A stretch of DNA of 11,404 bases, from NCBI GenBank assembly GCA_937892095.1, contig CALAVC010000115.1, forward strand, positions 1 to 11,404. Direction: 5' to 3'. Position 1 is the first letter of the stretch; each line of letters begins with the position of its first letter. Both the position numbers and the translations under genes were made by a program. The stretch comes from an uncultured Bacteroidales bacterium. Lineage in GTDB: Bacteria > Bacteroidota > Bacteroidia > Bacteroidales > Marinilabiliaceae. Positions 1-6,712 of this stretch are shown here, piece after piece. Below the pieces are notes generated by a model. That model ran no database searches, was not told the DNA's origin, and saw nothing but the letters and a program-made list of their open reading frames with translations.

Positions 1-50
1 TTTAACCACCCCCTCTGAAGATTGCCTACTGTTGCATTATCAACTTGAAC

Positions 51-932
51 TTAGGGTAGTCGGAAGAATATTCGTTCTCCTTTTTCTACATTTATCGTAG
101 CAGTTGCAGGGTAGCTATTTGTATCTCCCTTCTGTATTTTTTGCTTCCAATATTCCCTACCACCTTTCTGTATTGCCACTCGCACTCCATCCGCCTTGGC
201 ATACTCATTCTTGTCATAGTCACCAGTAGGAGCAACAAGCGAAACTGTTCCGCTGATTGCTACTTTGCCCGTCATTGGGGCTTCCCACACTCTCACCATG
301 TCTATCATCGGAGAGTTGGACAGCACTTCTTCTTGTTCTTCTTCCGTCGGTTCTCCTACCGACGTGTCGATTTTGCTGACGTCGTACACAATCGGGTTCT
401 CCGTCTTGGAGCTTTCGACGCTGAAAGTCGGCACCGCCGTCCCGTTGGAGCCTTTTACGACATGGTTGAAGTAGACTTTGCCATTGGATACGAAATCTGG
501 AAGCCCGTCCCCGTTGACGTCAAGGAAATAATCCGTTGTCTTTGTCTTTGTCTTTGATTTTTCCGCGCCTACGGTGGCGACAAAATTGCCATGTCCGACC
601 TTGGCATCCCCTCCACCGGTAAAGGTGTTGCTTACGGATGTCGATATTCTTGAAAGGCCTTCTATCTTTATTGGCACTGCGGCGAATGTGACATTGCCGT
701 TCTCGTCCTGCTGCTGAGGGCGGAAATATACACCGCCATCTGCCACGAACACCTTGTCTGGCAACCCGTCGCCGTTTATGTCCATCAGCGTTGACACACC
801 TTGGCTCTTGTCGTTCGAATAGCTGAATGAGCCACCGCCTGTGCAGCTCGTGGAACTGCCGCTGGTGTCATTCGGACCTACGCCTACATATAAGTTCCTC
901 CCATAGCCGTGGGCTTGTCCGAAAATGGCCAT
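51..932 (-). CDS. SpvB/RHS-family protein, FG-GAP repeat part (fragment of the upstream gene)
   Basis: This 293-residue frame continues the SpvB-type gene at 884-2671 in a different phase. Its ATG at 932 is internal to the upstream frame and is probably not a native start, as no signal peptide follows. It holds two FG-GAP/VCBS-type calcium-binding loops, DINGDGLPD (51-59; bases 756-782) and DVNGDGLPD (138-146; bases 495-521), each followed by GxVYF. A region typical of Bacteroidota SpvB proteins comes next (MVRVWEAPMTGKVAISG, ADGVRVAIQKGGREYW, VEKGERIFFRLP). The reading then meets TAA at 51-53. In intact relatives the sequence after this point continues for many hundreds of residues towards RHS repeats, so the fragment also looks truncated at its 3' end. 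A short hexamer repeat at 539-556 encodes alternating Lys-Thr. Confidence 0.78.
   Translation of the reverse strand: MAIFGQAHGYGRNLYVGVGPNDTSGSSTSCTGGGSFSYSNDKSQGVSTLMDINGDGLPDKVFVADGGVYFRPQQQDENGNVTFAAVPIKIEGLSRISTSVSNTFTGGGDAKVGHGNFVATVGAEKSKTKTKTTDYFLDVNGDGLPDFVSNGKVYFNHVVKGSNGTAVPTFSVESSKTENPIVYDVSKIDTSVGEPTEEEQEEVLSNSPMIDMVRVWEAPMTGKVAISGTVSLVAPTGDYDKNEYAKADGVRVAIQKGGREYWKQKIQKGDTNSYPATATINVEKGERIFFRLP
539..556. repeat. Three tandem copies of a hexamer (TCTTTG) in the FG-GAP part
   Basis: Three perfect 6-bp units encode a Lys-Thr-Lys-Thr stretch just before the second DxNGDG loop. Copy-number change would be in frame, so it would alter the length of a linker rather than switch the gene off. 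Confidence 0.6.
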
Positions 933-944
933 TTGTTTATTGCC
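884..944 (-). other. Frameshift junction between the SpvB and FG-GAP parts
   Basis: The upstream frame stays open to 884 and the downstream frame is open from 944, so the switch lies in this interval. The simplest site is the TTTT run at 922-925 (minus strand): one extra T would read WPFFGQAHGYGRN and join both halves smoothly, consistent with loss of one base from a T5 tract. It could be a real mutation, a slippage-prone site or a sequencing error. Confidence 0.7.
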
Positions 945-2671
945 TTAGACGGGTTGACGAATCCTCCATCAAGACCATCATTATGAGTGGAGACTGTATT
1001 TTCACTATTATTGAATGGGGCAACGCTCCCGCCCGATTCGACATCGTTGTAATAGTCGAAGTCATGCGAGGATGCGACATCCCCGTTGGAATCTATATGG
1101 CTCACTGAGGCCAGCACGTCCCTGCCGAATGCGCCTGTCTTGTACGTGAATTTGTACGAGCGCAGCAGTGCGCCCTGGAATTCTATGTCAACTCTCTCCA
1201 GCAGCCTGTCGGAGGACGTGAGAAATCCGTACCTCGCATTGCTCTGGCGTATGCTCTTCGGGTTCTTCCCGTACACGAATTTCACGACGGTGTGCGCCGA
1301 CTGACCCGCATTGCCCGCATGTATCTCTGTTATGTAATGCGCCTTGGACGCTATGCCGCCCATGCCTCTCTCTTCGACCGTCTCATAGAAGTATTCGACA
1401 TAGTCGCCGTGCAACTCCTCGACGCGTCTGAGATGCCATTCCGACACTACGTCCCGCACGTTCCCGCTTGCATCCTTGAACTTTCCCTTCAGCGAGGCGT
1501 TCCCGGATGGCTCCGCGTCTCCGTATATGTATTTCGTGCCCTGCTTGTCAGTCACTTCCCAATAGTAGTCGGAAGGAGAAGAGCCCTTACGTATTATGCG
1601 GCTGAAATCTCCGCCCTGACGGGTGTAGAACCTGCGGTCCGTCTTGCGCTTTTGCGGTGTAAGGTCACGGTGCGCCACGCTCATCTCACCGCTTTCGTCA
1701 GGCGTCACGAGCATAGACCCTGACATCGAATATGTCTCGGTCTCGTTCTCCTCGCTGTATCTCGGCTCGCCCCAACGAGTGTCAATAGTTATTGATGGAA
1801 TGGACATGTTCCACCCCTCGCCAAGCATTCCGCCGCCTCCCTCGCTGCTGTACTGTATGCTTATCCGCGGTGTCATGCCGTTTCGGGCGGGAGGCATCTC
1901 CAGGCTATATTGCAGCGATGCCGTGCCTCTACTGTTGGCTGTCGGAGGCGCTATCAGGTTCATCTTCAGCGACGGGTCGGCGGCCTTCACTTCCGTCATC
2001 ATGGTGGGGGCGTAGCCTTCCGTCTCTGGTGACTCCAGCGCTTGTATCACGCCGTTTATCATGTCGGTGAAGTGGCTTGTGCGCGATATGACGCATTCGT
2101 TCTTAGCGTCTATGGCTATGCGCTCAAGCGCCACCCAATGGTTGGCCTCCGTGTCGAAGTAGAAGGTGCGTATGTCGTCCTCCGTGTATCCGCTCGGTAT
2201 CTTCGTCCTGTCGTATGCCAGGTGCACCGACGCGCCCTCCTTGGTGAAGTGAGTGCCGTGAGGCAGCAGTCGCAAGGCCTCGCCGTCTGGCGTGACATTC
2301 GTCATTCCGTAGTCCATCTTCGGAAGCTCCGAGTCGCTCAGTGAGCGCACGGACAGTGTGACATCCTTGAGCAGACGGCCTTCCGCCACCACCAGTTTGC
2401 CCGCTCTCGTGCATAGCGAGTCCGCCCTGTCTGTCGTAAAACGTTTCTCATTTGAAATATGGACGGTGGCGATGGCGTCGGAATCTGTCGTTTGCGATTT
2501 CTGTAACGATTCCGATTCTGATGCGGCGAATGCGTCGCCTTCGATGTCTACAGGTGATACCGTATTCTCATGTGTTACGGCATCATCGCTAATGACATTA
2601 TGGGCAATTATGATACATAGGCCAGCGATTGCTATGACGGACGATGCGTATGCTAAGGACGGACGTGACAT
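884..2671 (-). CDS. SpvB-type toxin/RHS-family protein, N-terminal part (frameshifted)
   Basis: A 595-residue reading frame with the N-terminal half of an SpvB/TcaC/TcdB-like protein, large cell-surface or secreted proteins that usually continue into FG-GAP repeats and RHS/YD repeats. Residues 9-28 are a hydrophobic signal or membrane anchor (SSVIAIAGLCIIIA) without an obvious cleavage site. Residues 95-205 form a ZU5-like region (GYTEDDIRTFYFDTEANHWVAL). Residues 238-575 are the SpvB domain (GTASLQYSLEMPPARNGMTP, YSSEGGGGMLGEGWNMSIP, ending near SHDFDYYND). The ATG lies 9 bp after the T9SS protein stop, so it is the second gene of that operon. The last residues after about NKWPF do not look like family sequence, while the matching continuation lies in another frame downstream, so this is probably one gene broken by a frameshift. 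In an intact form it may be exported with, or displayed next to, the upstream protein. Confidence 0.82.
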   Translation of the reverse strand: MSRPSLAYASSVIAIAGLCIIIAHNVISDDAVTHENTVSPVDIEGDAFAASESESLQKSQTTDSDAIATVHISNEKRFTTDRADSLCTRAGKLVVAEGRLLKDVTLSVRSLSDSELPKMDYGMTNVTPDGEALRLLPHGTHFTKEGASVHLAYDRTKIPSGYTEDDIRTFYFDTEANHWVALERIAIDAKNECVISRTSHFTDMINGVIQALESPETEGYAPTMMTEVKAADPSLKMNLIAPPTANSRGTASLQYSLEMPPARNGMTPRISIQYSSEGGGGMLGEGWNMSIPSITIDTRWGEPRYSEENETETYSMSGSMLVTPDESGEMSVAHRDLTPQKRKTDRRFYTRQGGDFSRIIRKGSSPSDYYWEVTDKQGTKYIYGDAEPSGNASLKGKFKDASGNVRDVVSEWHLRRVEELHGDYVEYFYETVEERGMGGIASKAHYITEIHAGNAGQSAHTVVKFVYGKNPKSIRQSNARYGFLTSSDRLLERVDIEFQGALLRSYKFTYKTGAFGRDVLASVSHIDSNGDVASSHDFDYYNDVESGGSVAPFNNSENTVSTHNDGLDGGFVNPSKAINKWPFSDKPTAMGGTYM

Positions 2672-2680
2672 GGGCGATGC

Positions 2681-5158
2681 TTATTTGGACAGGATTTTTG
2701 CGGAATGCTCCCTGTTGGTGAATACTTTGATGATGTATATGCCTGGGGCGGGGGTGCGGAACGTGGCAACCTTCTTCCTGTCCCCGTTCATCTCCTGCTC
2801 GTGAGTCAGTTTGCCTTTCATGTTGAAAAGCATCAGCGTCGCCTCGGATGGCTCTTCTTGCCACAGCTCCACGGAGAATTCACCTTTGACTGCGTCGTTT
2901 GTCTTGACGAGCAGCCTGCCGCTCTTGAGCGTGGGGCTTTCCTCCTGGTCGTCTTGCTCTTCAGATCCGGAATTGCCGTTGTCGCCATCAGTCTCTTCTT
3001 TCACTCCGTTGAATGAGCCGGGAACGCATCCATTGCCAACATAAACCTTGTATGTCTGCATGTGGCTGGCAGGCGTCTCTATTTGTACGTTCCCGCGCGT
3101 CTCGAACGAGTTCAACGTCCTGTTGTTGAACGTCAAGCCGACGATATGGGATTCACCGCTTCCGAACTTGACGCAGAGCCTCCAAGCCCGCAGCGTCCAT
3201 TCGGTCTCGCGCAGTATCTCCCTGTCGTTATGGTAGTAGACAACTTGAAAATTCGCGACTTTTACACGAAGTTTGTCGCCTCTCTTTATCTTGACTGCCT
3301 GTGTCAGGCTCGTATATCCTTTTATGATGACGTGCGCCCGCTCTCCTTGAACGTCAAAACCATACTGCGTTATGTCTTCAGAGAGCGATGGCTCGATACC
3401 GATGCGGTAATGCGATTCGGTATCGGCGACTATCCATGAGAAGTCGCCATGAAGCTCAAGCCCTTTAGTATGTGCGTAGGTGAGATATGGGATAAGCCCG
3501 CCCTTGCCATTGATTACGGTCCCTCCGCCTTGGTACAATTCCAGATTGTATGAACCTGGGGTTAGACTTGGTATAGCGTTCTCCTTGCTAAAAAAAACGC
3601 CATCGGAAACGACGGTTTCCGATGGGATGCCGGGGACGGAGTCGGCCTTGAGGACGTACGAATATGGAGGCGTCCCCAGATTGACATTGATGTGTATGCT
3701 CCCGTCATTATTGCTGTTCCCGTCATTACATGTGGCTGGCTCGGGTGTTATGTCCGCAAGCATGCCGTCATAATATGCGAAGGTGAAGCAGTCGCTTCCA
3801 CTGTTGTCCGAGTCCCATTCAATATCGTTGAATATGGTCTTTGACCTTTCCGTGTCGGGTTCTCCACATAGTATGCTTATGACATCGTCACTCTCAAAGT
3901 CGCCAGTCCCAGTCGGGTCGATGAGAAGCATCGACCTGCCCCGTGAATAGTTTGTGAACTCACTGTTTTCTGTCAATGAGTGGTTCAGTTCAACCGTATA
4001 GCGTAGGCTGTTGTATATGGTGTTATTCCTGAGCATCCATGTGCGAGTCATGATGTGCAGCAGGGTGTCATTGCTCGATTTGTAGGTAGTGAGAGGCGCA
4101 TTGTCGTCTCCCCAGAGCGTGTACGTGTTGTCCTGCATCGCGCTGTCGTTCTCCACTGACATCACCACCAGGTGGTCCTTGGTGCAGTCATGTTGCGAGT
4201 CTGCGGACAGTTTGGGCGCTTGCTCGTTTGCCGTGGTGGCCATGCTCTGCATGAACTTGCTCCTGTCCTCCCTGCCCAAAGCAGCGACTCTATGATGGTA
4301 TGCGGCGTCTTCAGCCATGTCCCAGACGAGATTGCCTTCACCATCCAGATATGAACTATTGATGGTGATGCCATACCGCATCGCCAGGTAGCTCTCCACT
4401 ATGACTCTTTCGCCGGGCGTTAGCCACCTCCCGAAAACTATCAGCTCGGGGATGTAACCTTTGAATGCCGTCCCGTCGACTATCTTGGAGTCAAAGACGG
4501 TGTTGAACTGTGCGCTGTTAGAGGAACGGTCTGTCCCAAGAACTATCGAGGCCTTGGACGAAGAACCCCACACTGAATGTGCGGGGTGGTCTGCTTTCAA
4601 ATAGGAAGCTATTCGTATGGCCGTCTCTTTGAACTCGTCTATGTCTTTCGAGTCGTCTGAAGAACACATCAGGTCTTCACCGTTCTCGGAGCCGTAATCC
4701 AACGGATCCACGCCTTCGACCCTCGCCACGACGTCCTTTGTGACTATGGAGCCTTGGTTCTCCTGCGAATTGATGCCGTAGAGGATGTTGTCTTTTGCGA
4801 TGTCTGACAGGTCGGGGCAGAACACTCCGAAAACCGTAGCTTGAGAAAGGTCGGAATGTTTCAACTTTAGAACTTTAGCCAGGCCACCCTCAGCCATATT
4901 GAGCGCAGGATGAAAGTTTATGGTATGGATGTTTTTTTTCGACTGGGTGAATTCAGATGTGTTGTCCGCGTTTGATTTGCCGCCGCTCACCAACACTGCC
5001 GAGTCTCCCGACAAATCCAACCATTTGTATTGAAGAGAATCCTTATCAGCTGGAACTGTCCTGACCCACAACTCCGCCCCTCCAACGCCACCGACGACTT
5101 GGGCGATGGCGCAAGTGACAAATAACGAAAAAGATAGTATGAGAGCGATTATTTTCAC
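2681..5158 (-). CDS. Secreted protein with LamG-like and SprB-like regions and T9SS sorting domain
   Basis: An exported protein predicted to be passed across the outer membrane by the type IX secretion system. I chose GTG 5158 because it puts a good signal peptide at the N-terminus (KIIALILSFSLFVTCAIA, cleavage before Q20); ATG 5251 would add 31 residues before it. From GTG the protein has 825 residues. Residues 25-266 resemble the LamG/concanavalin-like N-terminal region of Bacteroidota surface proteins, including INFHPALNM and LTPGERVIVESYLAMRYGI (246-264). Residues around 470-545 (GTPPYSYVL, SLTPGSYNLEL) look like a SprB-type repeat. An acidic linker (about 721-745) precedes a type A-like C-terminal sorting domain (746-825: LLVKTND, GIYIIKVFTN, a terminal SAKILSK). 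It ends 9 bp before the SpvB-type gene, so the two are probably co-transcribed. Oddities: a terminator-like hairpin at 3590-3625 and two 8-base homopolymers. The ligand is unknown. Confidence 0.85.
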   Translation of the reverse strand: MKIIALILSFSLFVTCAIAQVVGGVGGAELWVRTVPADKDSLQYKWLDLSGDSAVLVSGGKSNADNTSEFTQSKKNIHTINFHPALNMAEGGLAKVLKLKHSDLSQATVFGVFCPDLSDIAKDNILYGINSQENQGSIVTKDVVARVEGVDPLDYGSENGEDLMCSSDDSKDIDEFKETAIRIASYLKADHPAHSVWGSSSKASIVLGTDRSSNSAQFNTVFDSKIVDGTAFKGYIPELIVFGRWLTPGERVIVESYLAMRYGITINSSYLDGEGNLVWDMAEDAAYHHRVAALGREDRSKFMQSMATTANEQAPKLSADSQHDCTKDHLVVMSVENDSAMQDNTYTLWGDDNAPLTTYKSSNDTLLHIMTRTWMLRNNTIYNSLRYTVELNHSLTENSEFTNYSRGRSMLLIDPTGTGDFESDDVISILCGEPDTERSKTIFNDIEWDSDNSGSDCFTFAYYDGMLADITPEPATCNDGNSNNDGSIHINVNLGTPPYSYVLKADSVPGIPSETVVSDGVFFSKENAIPSLTPGSYNLELYQGGGTVINGKGGLIPYLTYAHTKGLELHGDFSWIVADTESHYRIGIEPSLSEDITQYGFDVQGERAHVIIKGYTSLTQAVKIKRGDKLRVKVANFQVVYYHNDREILRETEWTLRAWRLCVKFGSGESHIVGLTFNNRTLNSFETRGNVQIETPASHMQTYKVYVGNGCVPGSFNGVKEETDGDNGNSGSEEQDDQEESPTLKSGRLLVKTNDAVKGEFSVELWQEEPSEATLMLFNMKGKLTHEQEMNGDRKKVATFRTPAPGIYIIKVFTNREHSAKILSK
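3590..3625 (-). terminator. Intragenic intrinsic-terminator-like hairpin with T8 tract
   Basis: Read on the minus strand, a perfect 11-bp stem (arms CCATCGGAAAC and GTTTCCGATGG, 4-base loop CGTC) is followed by CG and then eight T residues (3590-3597). This is the layout of a Rho-independent terminator in the sense orientation of the gene it sits in, at codons 512-523 from the GTG start. The bases also encode in-frame residues (PSETVVSDGVFF), so translating ribosomes would prevent folding. It would be expected to act only when translation is slow or uncoupled. The structure is directly visible; its activity is inferred. Confidence 0.6.
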
Positions 5159-5203
5159 AATGATTGGTTTTTGGAGGTTTCGGATAACGTTAATAAATGT
5201 TGC

Positions 5204-5221
5204 GGAACAAACAATAGTTCC
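5204..5221. promoter_or_regulatory. Interrupted palindrome upstream of the T9SS gene
   Basis: GGAAC and GTTCC flank an 8-base AT-rich spacer (AAACAATA), forming an 18-bp dyad about 46 bp upstream of the GTG start. The -7-like TATTGTTTG on the minus strand lies inside it, the arrangement expected of an operator over a promoter. Short dyads like this also occur by chance, and no regulator gene is in the window. Confidence 0.25.
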
Positions 5222-5240
5222 AGAAAATTTTATTGCGAAG

Positions 5241-5263
5241 CGAGTAGCCATGACTCATACTCG
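5241..5263. repeat. Small inverted repeat downstream of the methyltransferase gene
   Basis: Arms CGAGTA and TACTCG are separated by 11 bases, giving a 6-bp stem. It lies about 40 bp past the methyltransferase stop and spans the alternative ATG (5249-5251) of the next gene. No T-tract follows on the minus strand, so it is a poor intrinsic terminator candidate. It may be chance. Confidence 0.3.
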
Positions 5264-5300
5264 TTATGTAAGTGATGTTGTAGCCCTTCCTTTTATGCTC

Positions 5301-5888
5301 CTATATCCACCTCACCCTCGTCTCGCCCTTCCAACCCTTCTCCCACACGAACCACGCATATAGTGCCGCGCTGCCTTTAACCGCATCAAAGTCCCCATTC
5401 ATGGCGCACTTGATTCGACTTGTGAAGACATACACTGTCTGCGGAGGATGCTCGTCGAAGAACTTGCGACAGGCTTTGCCTTCGAGGAACTGTATGCGCA
5501 GAAACATGCAGACCTTGCGCCCATCGGGTATTAGTTCAAGTGCTTTCTGCACAAACTCCAAGGCATAACGAAATGGAGGATTTGTCACAATGTCGCCATC
5601 GTGAGGGTTCGTGCATTGTAAAAAATCAACGCCAGACTTGCCGTAACCTCGGTCGATAAGATCGCTCGCCTTTGCCAATTTGCCATACTTTTCAAAGACC
5701 TTTGCCAAATGACCAGCACCACACGCACATTCCCAGATGTCACAAAGGTTCGGCTCAACTTCAAGCAATAGTTCTGCCGCCTTCGGGTCAGTCGCATAGT
5801 AGTCGTTCTTCTCGCGGTCATGGTCTGCGTGAATGTTTGCGCCAAGCGTTGCGAACGTAGAGCGAGTGTTACCAGTCCAGTCCTTCAT
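5301..5888 (-). CDS. Orphan adenine-type DNA methyltransferase (NPPF)
   Basis: A 195-residue class I SAM-dependent DNA methyltransferase, probably modifying adenine N6. In order: a substrate/cofactor-side motif NDYYATDPKAAELLL (28-42), SAM-binding motif I ECACGAGHL (53-61), an acidic motif II-like D76-L-I-D, and catalytic motif IV TNPPF (102-106), the [DNS]PP[YFW] signature of amino-methyltransferases. The short length with no target-recognition extension fits the phage and mobile-element family rather than a restriction-modification pair, and no restriction endonuclease gene is adjacent. It overlaps the upstream zincin-like gene by 4 bp and is the last gene of the operon; a gap of about 140 bp follows. 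A likely role is protecting the element's DNA against host restriction, by analogy with DarB-like methylase-helicase proteins. The sequence specificity cannot be read from sequence. Confidence 0.9.
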   Translation of the reverse strand: MKDWTGNTRSTFATLGANIHADHDREKNDYYATDPKAAELLLEVEPNLCDIWECACGAGHLAKVFEKYGKLAKASDLIDRGYGKSGVDFLQCTNPHDGDIVTNPPFRYALEFVQKALELIPDGRKVCMFLRIQFLEGKACRKFFDEHPPQTVYVFTSRIKCAMNGDFDAVKGSAALYAWFVWEKGWKGETRVRWI

Positions 5889-6712
5889 GCTGTCTTCAAA
5901 TTCAGTTCAATCTCTACCGCCAACGCTTGCTGCATCTGCTTGCGCTTGCGTTTAGCCTTGTGATTTCCCTTTGCCTTGGCAACGTCCTCTTTATGCTGCT
6001 TGCGAGACGCATCCTTTGTCGGAAACAGATGGCTCTCTGGGTCTTTATGCTCGGGCTCGGTGGTGTCGCTCCATAATGACTTGCGACGCTCATCTGTCTT
6101 CATGTGACGACGACGCTGCGCATTGCGTGCTTCTACCTCGCCACTCGTGCGCTGATAGTTGAGCCAACCGCCAGCTGCTTGCACATTTGAGCCACGCTCG
6201 AACCCCTCCATGCGCTGAATGAAGTGTTGCGTCTCATGAATCAGCACCGACTCCAAATCGTAGTTTTCATCGCCATTGATGATGGGCACGACGAGCGTCT
6301 TGTTCGCCTCGTCGAAGTAACCGAGCGTTGTAGCGCCTTGTGGCAACAACTTCGCAAACAACTTGTAACTCTTGAGTTCGGGGTACATGGTCAGCAATCG
6401 CTCATCCTTGACAAGCGCAGAAAACGGCGTGGCCATGCCATACGAATAAGCTTGATTGAGCACCTTCTGCTTCCAAAAGAAATCTGGCACCTCATATCGC
6501 CATTCCATATCAGCGCCACGCTCCCAACCCGTTGCCATCTTTATTGTCAGCGCATCCTTATCCTGAATCTCCATCTCCTGCGCAATGGATAGGTTCTGTT
6601 GCAGCTCCTGATTGTTGTTGTGACTGTCCCAACGCTCGGCGGCCTTCTTGCCAATCCATGCCATGCCGAGGCCATGCGGCGCAGCCAGATGTAGTACGTT
6701 CTTCCTTGCCAT
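5885..6712 (-). CDS. Zincin-like polyvalent-protein-associated domain protein
   Basis: A 275-residue cytoplasmic protein resembling the peptidase-like 'large polyvalent protein-associated' domains (LPD23-like, my assignment from memory of the family) found in giant phage and conjugative-element proteins. The sequence shows LIHETQHFIQRMEGF at about 157-171, with the zinc-binding HExxH motif at H159-E160-H163 (6224-6238). GEVEAR at 191-196 follows about 30 residues later and could supply the third, glutamate ligand. Upstream, ATGWERGADMEWRYEVPDF (about 60-78) also matches the usual domain pattern. The C-terminal third is Lys/Arg-rich and ends in a basic/helical tag (residues 252-272) nearly identical to one in the helicase. 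The ATG overlaps the preceding stop by 1 bp, and its TGA overlaps the methyltransferase ATG by 4 bp (ATGA). A role in processing co-transferred proteins is suggested for such domains; activity here is inferred. Confidence 0.82.
   Translation of the reverse strand: MARKNVLHLAAPHGLGMAWIGKKAAERWDSHNNNQELQQNLSIAQEMEIQDKDALTIKMATGWERGADMEWRYEVPDFFWKQKVLNQAYSYGMATPFSALVKDERLLTMYPELKSYKLFAKLLPQGATTLGYFDEANKTLVVPIINGDENYDLESVLIHETQHFIQRMEGFERGSNVQAAGGWLNYQRTSGEVEARNAQRRRHMKTDERRKSLWSDTTEPEHKDPESHLFPTKDASRKQHKEDVAKAKGNHKAKRKRKQMQQALAVEIELNLKTA
5897..5959 (-). repeat. Shared basic/helical tag, copy at the C-terminus of the zincin-like protein
   Basis: Second copy of the 21-residue tag (KAKRKRK to EIELNL), at residues 252-272 and followed only by Lys-Thr-Ala and the stop. 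It has a cluster of Lys/Arg followed by an Ala/Leu/Glu-rich helix. The match to the helicase copy at 7775-7837 suggests duplication or gene fission, or selection for a common docking or processing site. Confidence 0.85.

Larger units (their letters stand above)
5159..5300. other. Intergenic gap between mobile-type operon and surface-protein genes
   Basis: About 140 bp with no gene if the downstream protein starts at GTG 5158. It holds an inverted repeat (5241-5263) and an interrupted palindrome (5204-5221). On the minus strand, TATTGTTTG at 5208-5216 is a near match to the Bacteroidota -7 element TAnnTTTG, with one extra base and no convincing -33 partner, so a promoter is possible but not shown. 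If the alternative ATG at 5251 is used, part of this region is coding. Confidence 0.5.

Noticed and set aside
345..364. 7-bp hairpin (CGTCGGT / ACCGACG, 6-base loop) in the FG-GAP part
   Set aside because: No T-tract follows on either strand and it lies in coding sequence; probably chance.
141..557. Plus-strand open frame opposite the FG-GAP region
   Set aside because: Antisense to the clear DxNGDG repeats; His/Phe/Arg-rich translation typical of a shadow frame.
915..932. Programmed -1 ribosomal frameshifting at the SpvB junction
   Set aside because: The TTTT run does not form a canonical slippery heptamer in the zero frame; mutation or sequencing error is simpler.
2358..2804. Plus-strand open frame bridging the T9SS and SpvB genes
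   Set aside because: It overlaps the sorting domain and the SpvB signal anchor on the opposite strand and has no features of its own.
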